Notes under the pieces: model-generated
Seen by the model: the letters and a program-made list of their open reading frames with translations, nothing else
The model's database searches: none
What the model was told of the DNA's origin: nothing
In this document: positions 8,026-14,802 of the stretch, piece by piece
Position numbering within the stretch: position 1 is the stretch's first letter
Layout: each line of letters starts with the position of its first letter
Program-made: the position numbers and the translations under genes
NCBI GenBank assembly: GCA_050010115.1
Contig: JBEKLQ010000059.1
Coordinates: forward strand, 1-24,713
Origin: JAKACA01 sp050010115
GTDB lineage: Bacteria > Actinomycetota > Acidimicrobiia > Acidimicrobiales > Bog-793
DNA length: 24,713 bases
Direction: 5' to 3'

Positions 8026-8595
8026 ATGCCAACCTGGCGCACCTCCGACTCAGCAGCTGAGACGCCGGGCGAGACCATCGTCCGCGACGCCGAAGTCGGC
8101 GACGCCGACGAGATCGCCGAGGCGCACGTGCGGGCGTGGCAGATCGCCTATCGCGGCATCATGCCCGACCGGTACCTCGACGAGCTCTCGGAGGACATGG
8201 CCGGCCAGCGCCAGCGGCGCCGCGTGCACCTCGCTGCGCCCGACAACCCGAGGGTGTTCAACCTCGTCGCCGAACGAGACGGGACCGTCGTGGGCTGGCT
8301 CGCGGCCGGGCCGTGCCGAGACGAGGACCATCATGAGACGCAGGCAGAGGTCTGGGCCGTCTACGTCCATCCCGACGCCTGGCGCACCGGCGCCGGCGGC
8401 GCCCTCATGACCGCCGCCACCGAACGGCTTGCCGCCCAGGGCTACACCGAAGCCAGCTTGTGGGTGTTCGAAGCCAACGCCAGGGCGAGACGTTTCTACG
8501 AGCGGTACGGGTGGCGAACCGACGGTGCCACCGAGATATACGAGCGTGGCGGCGGCCAGGCGATCGAGATCCGCTACCGCCGCCCGCTCGTCTGA
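8026..8595 (+). CDS. GNAT-family N-acetyltransferase
   Basis: Cytoplasmic acetyl-CoA-dependent acyltransferase of 189 residues with unknown acceptor. The fold is recognised from the start IVRDAEVGDADEIAEAHVRAW, the acetyl-CoA binding motif A (VYVHPDAWRTGAGGALM, about 112-128) with its R-x-G-x-G/A loop, and motif B (LWVFEANARARRFYERYGW, about 145-163). It resembles the RimI/PhnO-like stand-alone GNATs common in actinobacteria. The ATG at 8026 is preferred because homology begins just after it; the open frame continues upstream across the divergent imuA' gene, which is unlikely to be translated. TAACAAT lies 6 nt before the ATG and may be a -10, but it is weak. It ends 4 nt before the convergent ABC-F gene. 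Confidence 0.88.
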   Translation: MPTWRTSDSAAETPGETIVRDAEVGDADEIAEAHVRAWQIAYRGIMPDRYLDELSEDMAGQRQRRRVHLAAPDNPRVFNLVAERDGTVVGWLAAGPCRDEDHHETQAEVWAVYVHPDAWRTGAGGALMTAATERLAAQGYTEASLWVFEANARARRFYERYGWRTDGATEIYERGGGQAIEIRYRRPLV

Positions 8596-8599
8596 GCCG

Positions 8600-10201
8600 T
8601 CAGGCGAGGGCGACGAGATCCTCGAGATCGTCGCTCCAGCTGTCCTCGACGCCGTCGGGCATGAGGATCACGCGGTCGGGCGACAGGGCGTCGACTGCGC
8701 CGGGATCGTGGGTGACGAGCACGATGGCGCCCTCATAGGTCCGCAGCGCCTTCAGTACCTCGGCTCGGCTCGCCGGGTCGAGGTTGTTCGTCGGCTCGTC
8801 GAGCAGGAGCACGTTTGCCGAGGAGACGACGAGCGTCGCCAACGCCAATCGCGTCTTCTCGCCCCCGGAGAGTGTCCCAGCCGGCTGCTCGATGCGGTCG
8901 CCACCGAACAGGAACGACCCCAGCATCCTGCGGAGCTCGGCATCGGTCACCTCGGGAGGGGCGACGTGGCGGACGTTCTCCCAGACCGACTTGTCCCGCA
9001 TGAGCGTCTCGTGCTCCTGCGCGTAATAGCCAAGCTTCAGGCCGTGTCCCGGCACGACTTCGCCGACGTCGGGGGCCTCGATGCCGGCGAGCAGCCGGAG
9101 CAGCGTCGTCTTGCCGGCGCCGTTCAAGCCGAGGACGACCACGCGGCTCCCACGGTCCACGGCGAGATCGACGTCACAGAACACTTCCAGCGAGCCGTAC
9201 GACTTCATGAGACCCGCAGCGGTGAGAGGGGTACGGCCGCACGGGCTGGGACGAGGAAAGCGCAACTTGGCGACCTTGTCCGACTGCCGCACTTGCTCCA
9301 GCCCGGACTCGAGGCGAGCTGCTCGGCGATCAAGGTTGTGAGCCATGCGGGCCTTGGTGGCTTTGGCCCTCATCCGGTCGGCTTGGGAGCGCAGCGCCAC
9401 GACCTTCCGCTCGGCGTTCTGGCGCTCCCGTCGGCGGCGGCGCTCATCGGTTGCGAGCTGCTCCAGGTATGGTCTCCAACCCAGCCGGTAAACGTCGAGC
9501 TCGCAGCGGGTGGCATCAAGGTGGAACACCTTGTTCACGACGGACTCCAGCAGCCCGGCGTCGTGGCTGATGACGATGAGGCCACCGTCGTGCGCCTTCA
9601 AGAAGCCCTTCAACCACACGATCGAGTCCGCGTCCAGATGGTTCGTCGGTTCGTCGAGCACGAGCGTCGTGGCCTCGGAGAACAACACCCGAGACAACTC
9701 CACGCGCCGGCGCTGTCCACCCGACAACGTCCCGATTCGCTGATCGAGCACGCGCTCGGGCAAGCCGAGGCTGGAGGCGATCGAGGCGGCCTCCGCCTCG
9801 GCGGTCCATCCGCCGAGGCTGTGGAAGCGCTCCTCCAGCCGCGCGTACTTGCTCATCGCGTGCTGCTGACGCCCGGGATCCTCGTCGCCCATGGCGTGGC
9901 GGGCGGCCTCGAGCTGGTGGACCACCTTGTCGAGGTCGCGTGCTCCGAGGATGCGATCGATGGCACGGACCTCGAGATCGCCGGTCCTCGGGTCCTGCGG
10001 CAGATAGGCGACAGCGCCGGAGCAGCGCACCAGCCCCGCGGCCGGGAGCGCCTCACCGGCGAGGACCTTTGCGAGCGTCGTCTTGCCGGCACCGTTGCGT
10101 CCGACCAGGCCGATCCGGTCCCCGGGCGCGACCTGGAAGGTCGCCGGCTGGAGGAGCTGGCGGCCCGCGACAACGAGCTCGAGATCAGAGACAGTGAGCA
10201 T
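8600..10201 (-). CDS. ABC-F family ATP-binding protein (ribosome-associated type, EttA/Uup-like)
   Basis: Soluble protein of 533 residues with two ABC ATPase domains and no membrane segment, the hallmark of ABC-F translation factors. Domain 1 has Walker A GRNGAGKT (34-41), signature LSGGQRRR and Walker B TLVLDEPTNHLD. Domain 2 has GLNGAGKT, LSGGEKTR and VLLLDEPTNNLD. Between them is an Arg/Lys/Ala-rich helical linker with RRRRERQNAERK and RMRAKATKARMAHNLDRR, the element that reaches into the ribosomal peptidyl-transferase region in this family. The tail after domain 2 is short. The ATG at 10201 begins MLTVSDLELVVAGRQLL, matching the usual first strand of the domain; longer upstream reading would run into the divergent gene. 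Whether it is housekeeping or confers antibiotic protection cannot be decided from sequence alone. Confidence 0.93.
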   Translation of the reverse strand: MLTVSDLELVVAGRQLLQPATFQVAPGDRIGLVGRNGAGKTTLAKVLAGEALPAAGLVRCSGAVAYLPQDPRTGDLEVRAIDRILGARDLDKVVHQLEAARHAMGDEDPGRQQHAMSKYARLEERFHSLGGWTAEAEAASIASSLGLPERVLDQRIGTLSGGQRRRVELSRVLFSEATTLVLDEPTNHLDADSIVWLKGFLKAHDGGLIVISHDAGLLESVVNKVFHLDATRCELDVYRLGWRPYLEQLATDERRRRRERQNAERKVVALRSQADRMRAKATKARMAHNLDRRAARLESGLEQVRQSDKVAKLRFPRPSPCGRTPLTAAGLMKSYGSLEVFCDVDLAVDRGSRVVVLGLNGAGKTTLLRLLAGIEAPDVGEVVPGHGLKLGYYAQEHETLMRDKSVWENVRHVAPPEVTDAELRRMLGSFLFGGDRIEQPAGTLSGGEKTRLALATLVVSSANVLLLDEPTNNLDPASRAEVLKALRTYEGAIVLVTHDPGAVDALSPDRVILMPDGVEDSWSDDLEDLVALA

Positions 10202-10212
10202 GGGACCGTCTG

Positions 10213-10219
10213 TAGCGTA
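10213..10219. promoter_or_regulatory. Symmetric -10 element TAGCGTA, possible bidirectional promoter
   Basis: Only 23 nt separate the divergent ABC-F and S51 genes. The heptamer TAGCGTA reads as TAnnnT on both strands. On the plus strand it ends 6 nt before the S51 ATG (leaderless spacing); on the minus strand TACGCT ends 12 nt before the ABC-F ATG. Shared symmetric -10 elements are known in bacterial divergent promoters. No good -35 is visible for either direction. Confidence 0.5.
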
Positions 10220-10224
10220 AGGCG

Positions 10225-11148
10225 ATGGCAAGAGAAGGGGTCCCATACGGGCCGGTGGCGCTGGTGGGAAGTGGCGAGTACCTCGACGTGATGCTCGACG
10301 TGGACAGGTCGCTGCTGGCTGATCGGCCTCAACGAGCGGTCTTCCTGGCCACGGCTGCAGCCGAGGAAGGCGAGGCCAGCGTCCGCCGCTGGCTCGATCT
10401 CGGCACACGGCACTTCGAGCGTCTCGGCGTCGAGCCGGTGCCGCTGCCCGTGCTCACCCGCGAGGACGCCGCCCGGGAGGACCTGGCGGCCCTAGTGGCT
10501 GGCGCCGGCCTCGTGTACCTGTCAGGCGGCAACCCAGGTTACCTCGCATCCACGCTGCGGGGCACCCTGGTCTGGACGGCGATCGCGGCCGCGTGGCGGA
10601 GTGGCACCGCCCTGGCAGGGTGCTCGGCCGGCGCTTGCGCCCTCAGCTACGTCGCCGAGGACGTGCGCGCCGCGCGCCGGCGTGCAGCGGGCCTTGAGGG
10701 CACGGCCGGCGGCCGAGGCGCGGCGGGCGCCGGACCCGCCGCCGAGAAGGACATCGGGGCTGCGGCGCCTGCCGAGCGGGCAGCGCGCCAACCGAGCGGG
10801 CTGGCCGCCGTCGCGGAGGTCGCGGTCATCCCCCACTACAACCGGATGATCGAATGGGTGCCCGACTTCGCGGAGCGACTCGCCGCCGGGCTGCCCGAGA
10901 GCGTGACTATCCTCGGCATCGACGAGGACACGGCTGTCACGACATTCGACCCGCCGTCGCTGGGTCGGCGCCGGTTCTCCGTTGCCGGCCGCCAGGCAGC
11001 CTGGGTCATCGACCGGGATGGCAGCCGGACCCCCTACGAGGTGGGCTCGACCTTTGAGCTCGGATTGCGAGTCGCGGCCGACGGCCGCTCAGGCGGTGCC
11101 GGCTCCGGGGATCGGCGCCAGGCGCGGAGTGCGGGCGATCTGGGCTGA
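10225..11148 (+). CDS. Peptidase S51 / cyanophycinase-like protein
   Basis: Protein of 307 residues with the class I glutamine-amidotransferase-like fold of the S51 family (dipeptidase E, cyanophycinase). Evidence: GPVALVGSGEYLD at the start, AGLVYLSGGNPGYLASTL, the nucleophile elbow LAGCSAGACALS with Ser134, a likely dyad His204 in VIPHYNRM, and GIDEDTAV (231-238) late in the fold. The usual substrate is an aspartyl or aspartyl-arginine peptide, but specificity cannot be read here. Residues about 148-192 are an Ala/Gly/Arg-rich insertion, and the last about 20 residues are low in complexity and lie opposite the end of the desaturase gene, with which it overlaps tail to tail by 60 nt. The ATG is 6 nt after a -10-like TAGCGT and lacks a ribosome site. 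Confidence 0.82.
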   Translation: MAREGVPYGPVALVGSGEYLDVMLDVDRSLLADRPQRAVFLATAAAEEGEASVRRWLDLGTRHFERLGVEPVPLPVLTREDAAREDLAALVAGAGLVYLSGGNPGYLASTLRGTLVWTAIAAAWRSGTALAGCSAGACALSYVAEDVRAARRRAAGLEGTAGGRGAAGAGPAAEKDIGAAAPAERAARQPSGLAAVAEVAVIPHYNRMIEWVPDFAERLAAGLPESVTILGIDEDTAVTTFDPPSLGRRRFSVAGRQAAWVIDRDGSRTPYEVGSTFELGLRVAADGRSGGAGSGDRRQARSAGDLG

Positions 11149-12168
11149 AGTGGGCAGCCGCACGGCGCGAGCGAGCTTGAGGCGCTCGAGGCCCCGGATC
11201 ACCCACCACGAGAGGTCGAGCTGCCTGCGCTCGAGCCCGTGGCGCGCCGATCGAGGAAACGCATGGTGGTTGTTGTGCCAGCCCTCCCCGAACACAAGTA
11301 GGGCGACGACCCAGTTGTTGCGGCTCTGGTCGCGGGCCTCGTAGGCGCGACGGCCGAACGTGTGGCAGATCGAGTTGACGGCGAACGTGGAGTGCTCGAA
11401 GGCGAAGATGCGGACGAGGCCGGCCCAGACCATGGCCTCGAAGCCGAGTGCCCAGGACCCGCCGATCGCCGCGCCGATGAAAAACGGCACCGCGAACGAC
11501 AACGCCACCCACAGCAGGTAGCACCGGTCGATCACCCGGATGACGCGGTCTTCGTACAGGTCACGGCCGTAGGCCAGGGAGCGCTCCATCCCCTTGGTCG
11601 TGAACATCCACCCGACGTGCGAGTGCCACAGGCCCTTCACCGTGCCGACAAAGCCGCTGCCGGACAGATGCGGGGAATGCGGGTCACCTTCTTGATCGGA
11701 TCGGGCGTGGTGCTTGCGATGGTCGGTGACCCACTGGGTGACTGGGCCCTGCAGTGTCATGGCGCCGAGCACAGCCAGCGCCACTTTGATCGCGCCGATG
11801 GTCTCGAACGATCGGTGCGTGAAGTACCGGTGGTAGCCGACGGTGATCCCAAGACCGGTGACGACGTACAGGACGGCGAACAACACGAGATCGGTCACGC
11901 GGAAGCCCACACCCCAGAACAGCCCCATCGCCATGAACAGCCCGAGCGGCGGCGCGATCACGGCCACCAGCGTCACGACCTGGCTCAGGTGGCTCGTGTG
12001 CCGACGCGCCGTCGCGATCCCGAGCCGGCTGGCATCGGGGATTGCCTGCGCCTCGACCGCAGCCGGCGCACCGGCGACGGAGGCCGCAGGTGAAGGGGGC
12101 GCACCGGCAAAGGTCGGCGCACCGGCAAGGAGGGACTGGCCGTCCGTGATGGTCACGCCGCTCATCAT
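11089..12168 (-). CDS. Membrane fatty acyl-CoA desaturase (delta-9 / stearoyl-CoA type)
   Basis: Integral membrane di-iron enzyme of about 359 residues that introduces a double bond into a fatty acyl chain using O2 and an electron donor. All three histidine boxes are intact: HRYFTH (113-118), HRKHH (150-154) and HNNHH (298-302), plus the family His in HSTFAVNSICH. Hydrophobic spans at about 63-85, 92-110, 215-235 and 238-256 give the usual four-helix arrangement. It resembles DesA3-type actinobacterial desaturases; the electron-transfer partner is not in this window. The N-terminal 50 residues are Ala/Pro-rich with three AGAP units encoded by three copies of GGCGCACCGGC (plus-strand reading). 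Two adjacent ATG codons (12168, 12165) can start it, after GGGGCGG. It follows the methyltransferase on the same strand by 36 nt, and its 3' end overlaps the S51 gene. Confidence 0.94.
   Translation of the reverse strand: MMSGVTITDGQSLLAGAPTFAGAPPSPAASVAGAPAAVEAQAIPDASRLGIATARRHTSHLSQVVTLVAVIAPPLGLFMAMGLFWGVGFRVTDLVLFAVLYVVTGLGITVGYHRYFTHRSFETIGAIKVALAVLGAMTLQGPVTQWVTDHRKHHARSDQEGDPHSPHLSGSGFVGTVKGLWHSHVGWMFTTKGMERSLAYGRDLYEDRVIRVIDRCYLLWVALSFAVPFFIGAAIGGSWALGFEAMVWAGLVRIFAFEHSTFAVNSICHTFGRRAYEARDQSRNNWVVALLVFGEGWHNNHHAFPRSARHGLERRQLDLSWWVIRGLERLKLARAVRLPTSAQIARTPRLAPIPGAGTA
12065..12126. repeat. Three copies of GGCGCACCGGC within the desaturase N-terminal coding region
   Basis: Identical 11-mers at 12065-12075, 12098-12108 and 12116-12126 encode the repeated Ala-Gly-Ala-Pro units of the cytoplasmic N-terminus. 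They look like a small coding expansion rather than a regulatory element. Confidence 0.75.
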
Positions 12169-12204
12169 GACACCGCCCCGGGGGGCCTCGTCGGTGCCGA
12201 TGGC

Positions 12205-12945
12205 TCAGCGCCGGCGGTACAGGTACGCCGTGGAGTCGTACCGCAACTCGACCGACTCGCCTGTCACCAAGGCACGAACCTCCCGCAGCACCTCGGCGTG
12301 CTCGGCCTCCGGCAGGTTGGCGATGAAGCTCGTCGAGCCCACGCGATCGCTCAAACCGGCAGCATCGAGCACCTGCACAAAGCCGACACGGTGCTCGGCG
12401 ACCTTCTCGAACCACGGCGTGGCATCCATCACCGCCGACCAGGCACCGGACTCGTACGACGGCGCCTCGTGGCGGTGGCTCGCCATGACTCGGCTGATCT
12501 CGGCCTGGATCGGTTGGCTCAGGTCGCGGCGGTTCCACACGAGAGCCAGCCACCCGGCCGGCTGAAGGACGCGGGCGATCTCGGCGATCGCCTCGGGTGT
12601 CGAGAACCAGTGGAACGCTTGCGCCACGGTCACGACCGCTGCGACGCCGTCCGGCAACCCCGTCGCCTCGGCGGTCCCGTCCACGGCCTCGACCTCGACC
12701 TCGGGCAACAGCGCCGTCAGTTGCGCACGCATCTCGGTGACGGGCTCGACCGCCACGATCCGGGCCCCGGCGGCAACCAGTCGGCGCGTGAGCTTGCCGG
12801 TACCTGCAGCGAGATCCACGACCACGTCACCGGGACCGAGCCCGGTTTGTTCGACGATCCAGGTGACGACTTCCGTCGGGTAGTCCGGACGGCCCCGCTC
12901 GTACTCTCCCGCCCTCTTCGAGAAACCCTCCACCTCCCGATGCAC
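12205..12945 (-). CDS. Class I SAM-dependent methyltransferase
   Basis: Cytoplasmic methyltransferase of about 246 residues. It begins VHREVEGFSKRAGEYERGRPDYP, a common opening of the Methyltransf_11/25 type, followed by the SAM-binding motif I VVDLAAGTGKLTRRL (about 42-56), the acidic strand end IVAVEP, GTAEATGLPDGVAAVVTVAQAFHWF and the post-motif ARVLQPAGWLALVWNRRD. The substrate is unknown. A GTG at 12945 is chosen: homology starts there, and GATCAT lies 6 nt upstream. A GTG at 12963 is an in-frame alternative. The divergent GNAT gene starts at 12983, so the promoters must overlap. The desaturase follows after 36 nt, probably in the same transcript. A lipid-modifying role is tempting but unsupported by any motif. 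Confidence 0.85.
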   Translation of the reverse strand: MHREVEGFSKRAGEYERGRPDYPTEVVTWIVEQTGLGPGDVVVDLAAGTGKLTRRLVAAGARIVAVEPVTEMRAQLTALLPEVEVEAVDGTAEATGLPDGVAAVVTVAQAFHWFSTPEAIAEIARVLQPAGWLALVWNRRDLSQPIQAEISRVMASHRHEAPSYESGAWSAVMDATPWFEKVAEHRVGFVQVLDAAGLSDRVGSTSFIANLPEAEHAEVLREVRALVTGESVELRYDSTAYLYRRR

Positions 12946-12969
12946 ACCTCGATGATCGCGCACGCTCGT

Positions 12970-12975
12970 TACGCT
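12970..12975 (+). promoter_or_regulatory. -10 element TACGCT, leaderless promoter of the GNAT-M20 operon
   Basis: TACGCT (TAnnnT pattern) ends 7 nt before the GNAT ATG at 12983, with no ribosome binding site between. The same AGCGTAA/TTACGCT core occurs at the divergent junctions near 10213 and 18250. No -35 is recognisable. Confidence 0.5.
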
Positions 12976-12982
12976 CCGGACC

Positions 12983-13474
12983 ATGGCTGGACTCGTGACA
13001 ATCGAAGCCGTCGAGCCGTCACGCACCTATGCCTTACGCCAACAGGTGCTCCGCCCGAACCTGGCCGTGGAGGAGATGGCGCTGTTCGGTGACCTTGGGC
13101 CCGACACCGGCGTCTACGGCGCGATCGACACGAGCACCGGCGAGTTGGTGGGCACCGCCAACGTGCACCGGGAGGCACCTCCGGCGGAGCTCGTGGCAGC
13201 AGTGCCGGGTGGGGACCGGGACCCGTGGCGGCTCCGGGGCATGGCCACCCGCGAGGATCTGCGTTCACAAGGGATCGGTGCTCAGGTACTCACTGCCTGC
13301 GTCGCCCACGTGGCGGCGCGGGGTGGAGGGTTTCTGTGGTGCAATGCCCGGGTGGGAGCGAGGCGATTCTACGCTCGGGCGGGTTTCTCGGAGTGGGGCG
13401 ACGAGTTCGAGAGCTACGGGATCCAGCACGTCGTCATGTGGCGACTGGTCGAGGCTGAGGAGAGCACAACATGA
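12983..13474 (+). CDS. GNAT-family N-acetyltransferase, coupled to the M20 peptidase
   Basis: Acetyltransferase of 163 residues. The acetyl-CoA site is RLRGMATREDLRSQGIGAQVL (about 83-103, with R94-S-Q-G-I-G-A), followed by the strand GGFLWCNARVGARRFYARAGF typical of motif B. The first part (LRQQVLRPNLAVEEM) resembles the small YitI/ElaA-like group whose members often carry LRxxVLRP near the start. The acceptor is unknown. Its stop codon overlaps the start of the M20 peptidase gene as ATGA, so translation is coupled and the two may act on related substrates such as N-acyl amino compounds, one adding and the other removing an acyl group; this pairing is inference. Confidence 0.86.
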   Translation: MAGLVTIEAVEPSRTYALRQQVLRPNLAVEEMALFGDLGPDTGVYGAIDTSTGELVGTANVHREAPPAELVAAVPGGDRDPWRLRGMATREDLRSQGIGAQVLTACVAHVAARGGGFLWCNARVGARRFYARAGFSEWGDEFESYGIQHVVMWRLVEAEESTT

Positions 13475-14802
13475 CCCAGCAGCTTGAGGTCGTCGACCTC
13501 ATCCAACGGATGATCCGCAACCAGTGCGTCAACGACGGGACGGCCGAGTCGGGGCACGAGCGGCGCAACGTCGACCTGTTGCAGTCCGAGCTTGGCGGCT
13601 CCGGCGTCGATTTCGAGGTCTACGAGCCGACGCCGGGGCGGGCGTCGCTCGTGGGCCGGATCGAGGGATCCGATCCGAGTGCGCCGTCGCTGTGCTGGCT
13701 TGGCCACACTGACGTCGTTCCGGCGAACCCGGACACCTGGTCGCGGGATCCCTTCGGCGGCGAACTGGTCGACGGCGAGGTCTGGGGTCGCGGCGCCGTC
13801 GACATGTTGAACATCACGGCGTCGATGTCGGTGGCCTTCGATCGGCTGGCCCGAAGCGGATTCCGGCCGAAGGGGACGCTCGTGCTGGCGGCGGTCGCCG
13901 ACGAGGAAGCGCTCGGCGCGCACGGCGCTGGCTGGCTCGCCGAGCACGCGACTAATGCGGTGAAGTGCGACTACCTGATCACCGAGTCGGGAGGCATCCC
14001 GCTGGAAAGCCCGGGAGGGCTGCGACTGCCGGTCATGGTGGGCGAGAAGGGCAGCTGCTGGTGCCGCCTCCGGATCCACGGCGAGGCGGGGCACGCCTCG
14101 CAGCCGTTGCGAACCGACAACGCCTTGGTGACCGCGGCTGCCGTCGTCGGCCGCCTGGCCACCTACAGGCCGGCGGCTCAGATCCACGCAGCCTGGCGGC
14201 AGTTCATCAAGGGCATGAACTGGGGCGCTGAGATCGAGGCGCTCCTGCTCGATCCGGAGAAGATCGAAGGGCTCCTCGATGTGATGCCCGACCTGGGCAT
14301 GGCACGGCAGGCCCATGCCTGCACCCACCTCACGATCGCCCCGACGATCGTCCACGGCGGCACGAAGATCAACGTCATCCCCGACACGGTCGACCTCGAG
14401 CTCGACATCCGGACCCTGCCGGGTCAGGACGAGGCGGAGGTGCGGGCGCTACTGTCCGAGGCCGTCGGGGACTTGTGGCCGAAGGTCGAGGTCCTGTTCA
14501 TGTTCGACGACCCCGCCAGCTCCTCACCGGCGGACACGCCGTTGTGGGGAGCGATGGAGAAGGTGTCGGAGGGTTTCCATCCGGGGGCGACGCTCGTGCC
14601 GTTCTTCAGCGTGGGGGCTACCGATGCCCGGTTCTTCCGGCGCCTCGGTACGACGGCCTATGGGTACGGGATGTTCTCCGAGAGGCTGAGTTTCGATCAA
14701 TTCACCACGATGTTCCACGGCGACGACGAGCGCGTGGACGTCGAGTCGCTGCAGATGTCAGTCTCGATGTTCGAGCGCCTGGCTCGGGAGTTCTTGGGGT
14801 AG
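13471..14802 (+). CDS. M20-family zinc peptidase/deacylase
   Basis: Metallohydrolase of 443 residues (ArgE/DapE/ACY1/CPG2 family) that cleaves peptide or N-acyl bonds in small amino compounds. Metal ligands are visible in order: His79 in LGHTDVVP, with Asp81; Asp111 in WGRGAVDMLN; the Glu145-Glu146 pair in VADEEALG; the acidic residue in TESGG (Glu172); and C-terminal His416 in MFHGDDERV. The dimerisation insert follows GEKGSCWCRL and GEAGHASQP. The usual Lys after the bridging Asp (GxxDMK) is Asn here, an atypical but not catalytic change. The start is supported by GAGGAGAG upstream and the ATGA overlap with the GNAT gene. Substrate cannot be predicted. The last 106 nt overlap the 3' end of the convergent CBS-citrate synthase gene. 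Confidence 0.92.
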   Translation: MTQQLEVVDLIQRMIRNQCVNDGTAESGHERRNVDLLQSELGGSGVDFEVYEPTPGRASLVGRIEGSDPSAPSLCWLGHTDVVPANPDTWSRDPFGGELVDGEVWGRGAVDMLNITASMSVAFDRLARSGFRPKGTLVLAAVADEEALGAHGAGWLAEHATNAVKCDYLITESGGIPLESPGGLRLPVMVGEKGSCWCRLRIHGEAGHASQPLRTDNALVTAAAVVGRLATYRPAAQIHAAWRQFIKGMNWGAEIEALLLDPEKIEGLLDVMPDLGMARQAHACTHLTIAPTIVHGGTKINVIPDTVDLELDIRTLPGQDEAEVRALLSEAVGDLWPKVEVLFMFDDPASSSPADTPLWGAMEKVSEGFHPGATLVPFFSVGATDARFFRRLGTTAYGYGMFSERLSFDQFTTMFHGDDERVDVESLQMSVSMFERLAREFLG

